Shown here: positions 58,880-64,000 of the stretch, piece after piece
Layout of the letters: each line of letters opens with the position of its first letter
How positions within the stretch are numbered: position 1 is the stretch's first letter
Source: Streptomyces tubercidicus
GTDB taxonomy: Bacteria; Actinomycetota; Actinomycetes; Streptomycetales; Streptomycetaceae
Assembly: GCF_027497495.1 (NCBI RefSeq)
Contig: NZ_CP114205.1
Location: forward strand, 6,944,001-7,008,000
Length of the DNA: 64,000 nucleotides
Reading direction: 5' to 3'
The notes under the pieces: model-generated
What the model was told of the DNA's origin: nothing
The model's database searches: none
The model's input: the letters and a program-made list of their open reading frames with translations, nothing else
Translations under genes and position numbers: made by a program

Positions 58880-60100
58880 GTGACCCAGACTCGGACAACC
58901 AGGCTGGAACGGGGCCGCGGCGCCCTCGGACCCGCACTGGAGCTCGTACACACCGGCCGCGCGCCCACCCGCGCCGTCCTGACCTCCGAACTCGGCGTGA
59001 CCCGCGCGACCGCGGGGGCGGTGGCCGCCGAACTCGAAGCGCTCGGACTGATCACCGTCGACTCCCGGCCGACCGCCTCGGCCGGCTCCCAGGGGCGGCC
59101 GTCCCACCGGCTGTTCGTCGCCGAGCGCGGACCGGTCGTGCTCGCCGCGCAGATCCACGCGGACGGGTTCCGGGTCGCGCTGGTCGGTCTCGGGGGCCGC
59201 ATCGTGGCGACCACGACCGGCTGCGGCGCCATCCCCGCCGACCCGGCGCAGGTGCTCGCCGAAGTCGTCGCGGCGGGCGCGGACCTGCTGCGCGAGACCG
59301 GGCGGCGCTGTCTCGGCGCCGGTTTGGCGGTGCCCTCCGCGGTCGCCGAACCGGACGGCGAGGCCCTCAAGCCGATGCATCTCGCCTGGCCTTCGGGCGC
59401 CCCCGTACGCGCCCTCTTCCTGCGCTCGCTCGCCGAGGCGGGCATCCCGGGAGTCACCGAGCAGATCGGCTTCAGCGGTAACGACGTCAACCTCATGGCG
59501 CTCGCCGAACACCGCCACGGGGCCGGCCGGGGCGCCCGTGACCTGCTCTGTGTGGCCTCCGGTCACCGGGGCGTCGGCGGGGCGCTGGTGCTCGACGGCC
59601 GCCTGCACAGCGGCAGTTCGGGCCTGGCGCTGGAGGTCGGCCATCTGACCGTCCACCCCGAGGGGGCGCCCTGCCACTGCGGCAGCCGCGGCTGCCTGGA
59701 CGTCGAGGCGGACCCGCTCGCCTTCCTCGGCGCCGCAGGCCGCGAACCGGGCCCCGAAGGCTCCCTGCTCCAACAGGCCGCCGATCTGCTGCGCGACGAG
59801 TACACCGACCCGGGCGTCCGCGCCGCCGCCGACCTCCTCATCGACCGCCTCGGGCTCGGCCTCGCCGGACTCGCCAACATCCTCAACCCCGACCGCATCG
59901 TCCTCGGCGGACTGCACCGCTCCCTGCTGGAGGCCGACCCGGAACGGCTGCGCGCGGTGGTCGCCGACCGCAGTCTGTGGGGCCGCAGCGGCGGGGTGCC
60001 GATCCTGCCCTGCAGCCTCGACCACAACAGCCTGGTCGGCGCGGCCGAACTGGCCTGGCAGCCGGTGCTGGATGATCCGTTGGTGGTTCTCGAACGGTAG
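58880..60100 (+). CDS. ROK-family transcription regulator
   Basis: The protein has 406 residues from GTG 58880; GGGGAG sits too close for normal spacing, so the start may be leaderless or slightly different. The N-terminal winged helix-turn-helix is GRAPTRAVLTSELGVTRATA (part), and the ROK sugar-binding domain has SGLALEVGHLTVHPEGAPCH, CHCGSRGCLDVEA (zinc motif) and LANILNPDRIVLGG. It probably represses sugar genes elsewhere. No operator was recognised nearby. Confidence 0.9.
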   Translation: MTQTRTTRLERGRGALGPALELVHTGRAPTRAVLTSELGVTRATAGAVAAELEALGLITVDSRPTASAGSQGRPSHRLFVAERGPVVLAAQIHADGFRVALVGLGGRIVATTTGCGAIPADPAQVLAEVVAAGADLLRETGRRCLGAGLAVPSAVAEPDGEALKPMHLAWPSGAPVRALFLRSLAEAGIPGVTEQIGFSGNDVNLMALAEHRHGAGRGARDLLCVASGHRGVGGALVLDGRLHSGSSGLALEVGHLTVHPEGAPCHCGSRGCLDVEADPLAFLGAAGREPGPEGSLLQQAADLLRDEYTDPGVRAAADLLIDRLGLGLAGLANILNPDRIVLGGLHRSLLEADPERLRAVVADRSLWGRSGGVPILPCSLDHNSLVGAAELAWQPVLDDPLVVLER

Positions 60101-60157
60101 GGGGAGTCCGGCGGCAGGGGGAGGGCATGGACGGGACGAGGAGCCTAGGCTGCGCTC

Positions 60158-60541
60158 ATGATTCCCGAAGTGGTCGCGCGCAGTCCGTACGTCAGCCTGG
60201 TCACCTACCGCGGGAACGGGACACCGGTGGCCACCCCCGTATGGGCGGTGGCCGAAGGGGCGGAACTCCTGGTGTGGACGCGGGACGACAGCTGGAAGGT
60301 GAAGCGGCTGCGGAATGACGCCCGGGTGACCGTCACCCCGTGCGATGTGCGCGGCCGGATCGCCGAGGGCGCCCGGACCGTCGAGGGCACCGGACGGCTC
60401 CTGGAGGGTGCCGACGGGCTGGGGCGGGTACGCAAGGCGATGGCGCGCAAATACGGGCTGCGATTCCGGCTGATGGACAGCGTCGGCGCGCTGGTACGCG
60501 GCGGCAAACGGCCGCATGTGGGGATCTCGGTCACCCTGTAG
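60158..60541 (+). CDS. PPOX-class F420-dependent oxidoreductase
   Basis: The 127-residue protein has a split beta-barrel flavin/deazaflavin fold: SPYVSLVTYRGNGTPVATPV, LLVWTRDDSWKVKRLRND and RVTVTPCDVRGR. It is shorter than pyridoxamine phosphate oxidases and typical of the F420-using, actinobacterial branch. The substrate is unknown. Its 3' end overlaps the convergent phosphotriesterase-like gene by 11 bases. Confidence 0.85.
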   Translation: MIPEVVARSPYVSLVTYRGNGTPVATPVWAVAEGAELLVWTRDDSWKVKRLRNDARVTVTPCDVRGRIAEGARTVEGTGRLLEGADGLGRVRKAMARKYGLRFRLMDSVGALVRGGKRPHVGISVTL

Positions 60542-61499
60542 GCGCCCAGTCGGCGGCGAAGGCGTGGGCCGGGTTGGCCGTCAGGAACCGGGCCACCAGG
60601 TCCTTGCCCAGGGTGCGTGCCAGTCGCTCCCGGTGGCGGCCCAGCAGATACGGCATCCCGGGGCCGCCGTTGACCGATCGGGCGGCGGCCGTGGTGGTGT
60701 CGCCGCCCAGCAGGATCCGGTCACCGAAGCCCGCGTCGGCGAGCGCCGCCAGCGCCTCGGGCAGCCGCCAGTCCGTCGCATGATGGGCCCGTGAGGGGCC
60801 GTCGAAGGCCAGATACGCCCCGGCCTCGGCGGCGGTCCGGTGGACGACGAGGTCCGGCGAGCGGTTGAGATGGCCGAGGATCACCCGGTCCGGCGGGACC
60901 GCCAAGGTGCCGCAGAGCAGGTCGAGTACGTCCAGCGCCCCGGTGCCCAGCTCCAGGTGGACGCCGATGGCGGCGCCGGTCGCCCGCTGGGCCTCGGCGG
61001 CGGCCGCCATGGTGTGCCGGGCATGCCGGTCCAGTCCGTGGAAGCCGCCGGCGACCTTGATCATCCCGGCCCGGGGGCCGGTGCCGCCGATCCCCTCGGT
61101 CAACTCGGTGACGAACAGCCCGGCCAGATCGCCATGGACCCGCGCCAGCAGCTCGGGGGAGTAGTGCGCCGCCTGGTGCAGACCGGTGGCGGCGACGATC
61201 CGTACGCCCGATTCCCGTGCCAGCCGCGGCAGTTCGGCGGCGCGGCGGCCCATGCCGTACGGCGTCCACTGGATCACCGCGGCGCCGCCGGCCGCGCGAA
61301 AGGCATTCAGCTCGGCGGCCGCCGCCTCGGCGTCAGCCAGTTCCTGGCCCGGGAGTTGGGGGCTGCGCAGGAAGAGATGGTCATGTGCGTTGCAGACGCC
61401 GAGACCGGTGGGCCCGATATCACCGAGGACCGTACGGACCGAGCGGGCCGTATGCATGGCAGGGGCGGCGGGCCCGTCCGAGGGGGCGCGGTTCACCAC
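60531..61499 (-). CDS. Phosphotriesterase-family metal hydrolase
   Basis: The 322-residue protein shows binuclear-metal amidohydrolase motifs: VCNAHDHLF (HxH), AGMIKVAGGF (the carbamylated Lys region), GVHLELGTGALDVLDLL (His), VILGHLNRSPD (His) and ILLGGDTTT (Asp). It starts at GTG 61499, overlapping the DUF4865 stop. It could be a lactonase or phosphotriesterase; the substrate cannot be read. It is the last gene of a TetR / DUF4865 / hydrolase operon. Confidence 0.88.
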   Translation of the reverse strand: MVNRAPSDGPAAPAMHTARSVRTVLGDIGPTGLGVCNAHDHLFLRSPQLPGQELADAEAAAAELNAFRAAGGAAVIQWTPYGMGRRAAELPRLARESGVRIVAATGLHQAAHYSPELLARVHGDLAGLFVTELTEGIGGTGPRAGMIKVAGGFHGLDRHARHTMAAAAEAQRATGAAIGVHLELGTGALDVLDLLCGTLAVPPDRVILGHLNRSPDLVVHRTAAEAGAYLAFDGPSRAHHATDWRLPEALAALADAGFGDRILLGGDTTTAAARSVNGGPGMPYLLGRHRERLARTLGKDLVARFLTANPAHAFAADWAPTG

Positions 61500-62077
61500 T
61501 GCCGCCCGGTGCCGAGGCGGTCGGTGCCCGGGGCGGACAGATGCAGCACCTGGTAGCGGTCGCCCGCGGCCTCCGGGGCGCCGTCCGCCCAGAGGGTGAA
61601 GTGGACCAGTTCCCAGTGCCGTGGATCGAGGGCCAGCACGGTGGTGTGGACACCGTCCGTCGTGGCCAACTCCTCGTGTCCGGCGATCGCCTGCGCGATG
61701 ACGGTGGCGGCGTCGGCGTCCTCGGCGAGCGTCGCGGTCCGCCGGGTGAAGGTCCGGGGGAGCGCGCCGGCGGCCGGGCCGGGGCGGTGGAACAGCCCCT
61801 GCCAGTGCTGGACGGCGGGCCGTCCGAAGTCGCGGACCACACCGCGGAATCCGTCCCCGAGCAGGAAGCGGTTCATGGCCTCCGGGTCAGCCCAGAGGTA
61901 AAACGGCGCGTACTGGTTGACCGGTGCGCCATCGACCCCGCGCTCCCGGATTCCGTACGCCTTCAGGCCGAGCCCGGCGAAGTCGTCCAGGAGGTGGCCT
62001 TTGGTCCGGACACGGCGCCGGATGATCTCCATGTCGTAGTCGGCGGGCAGGGTGAGGGTGTACTGCATGGCGTGCAT
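61493..62077 (-). CDS. DUF4865 family protein
   Basis: The protein has 194 residues from ATG 62077, with GGAG six bases upstream. The DUF4865 hallmark is YTLTLPADYDMEIIRRRVRT at the start, with LGLKAYGIRERGVDGAPVNQ and YAPFYLWADPEAMNRFLLGD. The fold is a ferredoxin-like dimeric alpha-beta barrel, likely binding a small molecule. Function is unknown. The TetR gene upstream and the hydrolase downstream appear co-transcribed. Confidence 0.88.
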   Translation of the reverse strand: MHAMQYTLTLPADYDMEIIRRRVRTKGHLLDDFAGLGLKAYGIRERGVDGAPVNQYAPFYLWADPEAMNRFLLGDGFRGVVRDFGRPAVQHWQGLFHRPGPAAGALPRTFTRRTATLAEDADAATVIAQAIAGHEELATTDGVHTTVLALDPRHWELVHFTLWADGAPEAAGDRYQVLHLSAPGTDRLGTGRQW

Positions 62078-62106
62078 GACGGGCTCCGTACGGATGGGGG
62101 AGGGGC

Positions 62107-62736
62107 TCAGCCGGTGGTGGCGGCGGTGGCGGTGCCGGGCGTGCGCTGTGCCGCGAGCAGCGCCAGTACGCCCTGAACGGCGGCGTCGAAGGGGGCGGGG
62201 TCTTCGGCCGCGCGGGCCAGGACATAGCCGCCCTGGACGACGGCCGCCACGGCCGCGGCACCGGCCGCCGGATCCAGCCCGTCGGCCAGCTCGCCACGGC
62301 GCTGCCCCTCGGCGAGAACCTCGGTGATCCGGCCCTGGAGCCAGCCGAACAGCTCGTCCAGCGGCCGCCGAAGCTCCGGGCTGTGCACCACATCGCGGTC
62401 CTGCGTCATCCGGCCGATCGGGCAGCCACGCAGCACCCGCCGCTCACGCAGCAGATACGCCGAGACGCGGTCGTACGCCGTGCCCGGGGCGCCCAGGCAC
62501 TCCTCGGCGCTCTGCCTCAGCTCCTCCGCGCTGCGCCGGATCGCCGCCAGCGCGAGCTCCGACTTGCCCGCGAAGTGGTGATACATGCTCCCCTGGCCGA
62601 CGCCCGCGCGCTCCAGGATCGCCTTGGGGCTGGTGCCGACATAGCCCCGCTCCCACAGCAGCTCCTGGGTGCTCCGGATGAGCCGTTCTTGTGTGCCGCG
62701 GGGTTGCTCTGTGCCGCGAGGTTCCTGAGTGCCCAT
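62107..62736 (-). CDS. TetR-family regulator of the DUF4865 operon
   Basis: The protein has 209 residues from ATG 62736; ATG 62751 would add five. The helix-turn-helix is TQELLWERGYVGTSPKAILE and AGVGQGSMYHHFAGKSELAL, typical of the TetR branch controlling small detoxification operons. It contains RGCPIGRMTQDRDV in the ligand domain. The promoter-proximal TACTAGTA dyad overlaps its 5' end, so it probably autorepresses. Confidence 0.9.
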   Translation of the reverse strand: MGTQEPRGTEQPRGTQERLIRSTQELLWERGYVGTSPKAILERAGVGQGSMYHHFAGKSELALAAIRRSAEELRQSAEECLGAPGTAYDRVSAYLLRERRVLRGCPIGRMTQDRDVVHSPELRRPLDELFGWLQGRITEVLAEGQRRGELADGLDPAAGAAAVAAVVQGGYVLARAAEDPAPFDAAVQGVLALLAAQRTPGTATAATTG

Positions 62737-63046
62737 GGTGCCACTGTACATACTAGTAGTTACAGAGATCGAGGGGAGGCGGGCGGCGGGCGGCGGGCGC
62801 GTGAGGGGGTGGGGGTTGGCTGGCGCTCGGGTGGCCGGTGGCCGGTGGCCGGGGGCCGGGGCGGCTGGGGCGGCCGGGAGCAGTCTTTGGCGCCCCGTCT
62901 ACTTCCCGCGTCGTACGGGCAGAGCCGCTGGCGGTACGACGACCGGCGGACGCCGAAGCGCGAGTCTCGAAGCAGACCGGAAGTACCCGGTTCGCCCGGA
63001 CCGGAAAGGACCGGGAGACCTCTGCCTCACCGAGGAGCTGATTGCG
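62737..63046. other. Divergent region with TetR operator and G-rich repeats
   Basis: About 310 bp between the TetR gene and the SHOCT gene. The left end holds TACTAGTA at 62751-62758. From about 62760 to 62880 the top strand is extremely G-rich, with GGTGGCC repeated three times near 62828-62848 and gggcggc runs. No gene is supported. Confidence 0.5.
62751..62758. promoter_or_regulatory. Candidate TetR operator TACTAGTA
   Basis: TACTAGTA is a perfect eight-base palindrome 14 bp upstream of the TetR ATG, where the operator of a self-regulated TetR would lie. The arms are short, so this is only a candidate. Confidence 0.5.
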
Positions 63047-63352
63047 ATGTTCGAGCTTGCCGACCCCTGGTCGGGCGGCGGCCCCGGCCCCTGGATCCTG
63101 TTCGTGCCCGTCCTCTGGGCGCTGGTCATCGTCGGCGTGATGACACTGCTGCGCCGCACCGTATGGCGCCACGGCGGGCCCGGCCGCCAGTTCCAGGGAT
63201 CGCAGTACCCCGCCCGTGCCGACACGCCCTCACCCCTCGCCGTCCTCGGCCGCCGCTTCGCCGCGGGGGAGATCGACGAGGAGGAGTACTGGCGCCGCCT
63301 CTCCGTCCTGGAGGAACACTTCGCCACAGGCCCCAAGGGGGGCGCGGCATAA
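63047..63352 (+). CDS. SHOCT-domain membrane protein
   Basis: The protein has 101 residues from ATG 63047, with GAGGAG upstream. One helix near residues 15-38 (WILFVPVLWALVIVGVMTLL) is followed by a C-terminal SHOCT domain, SPLAVLGRRFAAGEIDEEEY then WRRLSVLEEHF, a short module often oligomerising at membranes. Function is unknown. Confidence 0.85.
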   Translation: MFELADPWSGGGPGPWILFVPVLWALVIVGVMTLLRRTVWRHGGPGRQFQGSQYPARADTPSPLAVLGRRFAAGEIDEEEYWRRLSVLEEHFATGPKGGAA

Positions 63353-63392
63353 GCCGCCGGAGGCCCGGACCGCCGTGCCCGCCGACAGCCCA

Positions 63393-63899
63393 TCAGCCCA
63401 CCCTGGTGCCCCGTATCCGGATGTGCGACCCGGCCACCGTACGGGCGTCCTCCATCGGCACGGCCTCCCCGTAGCCACGGACCGTACAAGCCTCCTCGGG
63501 CGCCGTGGTCAGGGCCGGAAGGGTGAACCACACGACCTTGCCGCTGCCGTCCGGGCGCACCCCCCAGCTCTCGCTGAGCGCCGCGATCAGCGCCAGGCCG
63601 CGGCCACAGGTCTCCCAGCTCTCGGCGACCCGGATCCGGGGCAGCCGGGGGTCCTCGTCGTGCACCGAGACCGTCAACTGGTCGAGAAGAACGCACAGTT
63701 CCACGGTGCAGTGCTTGCTGGGGCGGGCGTGTCGGTGCACATTGGCGAGGAGTTCGGTCACCCCGAGCGCCGCCGGGTCTATCACGGCGTCGAGACGCCA
63801 GTACCGCAGCTGGGCGGAGACGATTCTGCGCACATGTCCGATGCGAGCCGGAACGGCTTGGAGCTCCACCGTGCAGTGCCTGCTGGGCTGCCTGATCAC
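63393..63899 (-). CDS. RsbW-like ATP-binding (anti-sigma-type) protein
   Basis: The protein has 168 residues from GTG 63899 (GGGAG eight bases upstream; the frame is open upstream to 63989). It has a HATPase_c fold: IDPAALGVTELLANVHRHAR (N-box), LDQLTVSVHDEDPRLP (G1-like), ETCGRGLALIAALSESWGVR (G2-like) and GSGKVVWFTLP. Streptomyces has many such orphan kinases acting on anti-anti-sigma factors or other regulators. The peptide HCTVEL occurs twice. It is convergent with the SHOCT gene. Confidence 0.88.
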   Translation of the reverse strand: MIRQPSRHCTVELQAVPARIGHVRRIVSAQLRYWRLDAVIDPAALGVTELLANVHRHARPSKHCTVELCVLLDQLTVSVHDEDPRLPRIRVAESWETCGRGLALIAALSESWGVRPDGSGKVVWFTLPALTTAPEEACTVRGYGEAVPMEDARTVAGSHIRIRGTRVG

Positions 63900-64000
63900 G
63901 ACCGCGACTCCCTGATGAGGCCGGGCGCCCCTCGTACCGGGCAGGGGCGAAGATCGGATCCAGCGATGCCGACTGCGCCACAGCGTCACCGCTGGTGAAC

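Overview
The window is high-GC actinobacterial chromosome, almost certainly Streptomyces. The base composition, frequent GTG starts, many ATGA/GTGA stop-start overlaps and gene families point that way. Examples are the Streptomyces-type contractile injection system, a SARP regulator, monomeric isocitrate dehydrogenase, a mycothiol-dependent-type isomerase fold, DUF6421, DUF6986 and DUF4865. No tRNA, rRNA, CRISPR array, transposase or prophage was seen. All names come from reading protein motifs and remembered family resemblance; no search was run.

Region 1 (1-15201) is one half of an extracellular/cytoplasmic contractile injection system (eCIS) locus that continues beyond the left edge. Leftward genes are the sheath, inner tube, tail-assembly-type protein, DUF6760 protein and a repeat-rich protein cut by the window edge. 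Upstream of the sheath are two likely cargo proteins: a DUF4157 metallopeptidase-like protein and a protein with a predicted papain-like Cys/His C-terminus. Both carry an LQRxxGNAA motif near the N-terminus. A SARP/NB-ARC regulator and a single-pass membrane protein with a lectin-like C-terminus point right. They converge on a coupled operon encoding a LuxR-type regulator, an unlisted 46-residue peptide, a DUF4255 cap-type protein and an AAA+ ATPase.

Region 2 (15368-31864) is mixed housekeeping. It holds an amino-acid permease, small secreted PASTA/DUF3761 proteins, icd, a HAD-PAP2 pair, a DUF5134-M56 pair, a polar amino-acid ABC transporter and a glycerophosphodiesterase. A ribosomal-protection-type GTPase here lacks its middle domains and is preceded by a leader-peptide-like ORF. 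Several 17-21 bp tandem arrays lie at gene ends.

Region 3 (32420-41718) has a coupled DUF6421-SDR-threonine aldolase operon, a transglutaminase gene wrecked by an internal deletion, a B3/B4-domain protein, an acyltransferase, a thioredoxin, a flavin reductase behind a cysteine-type leader peptide, and etfBA.

Region 4 (41859-64000) is rich in local regulators with visible operators. It contains a DUF6986 aldolase, a TetR with two 16-bp operators controlling two small membrane proteins, a LacI/ROK kinase divergent pair, and a rifampicin monooxygenase gene (rox) preceded by a perfect 19-bp rifamycin-associated-element-like palindrome. It also contains a GH27 alpha-galactosidase, a kinase-Nudix fusion, an M20 peptidase, a geranylgeranyl-reductase-like flavoprotein, a two-component system, a ROK regulator, a TetR-DUF4865-phosphotriesterase-like operon and an RsbW-like ATPase.
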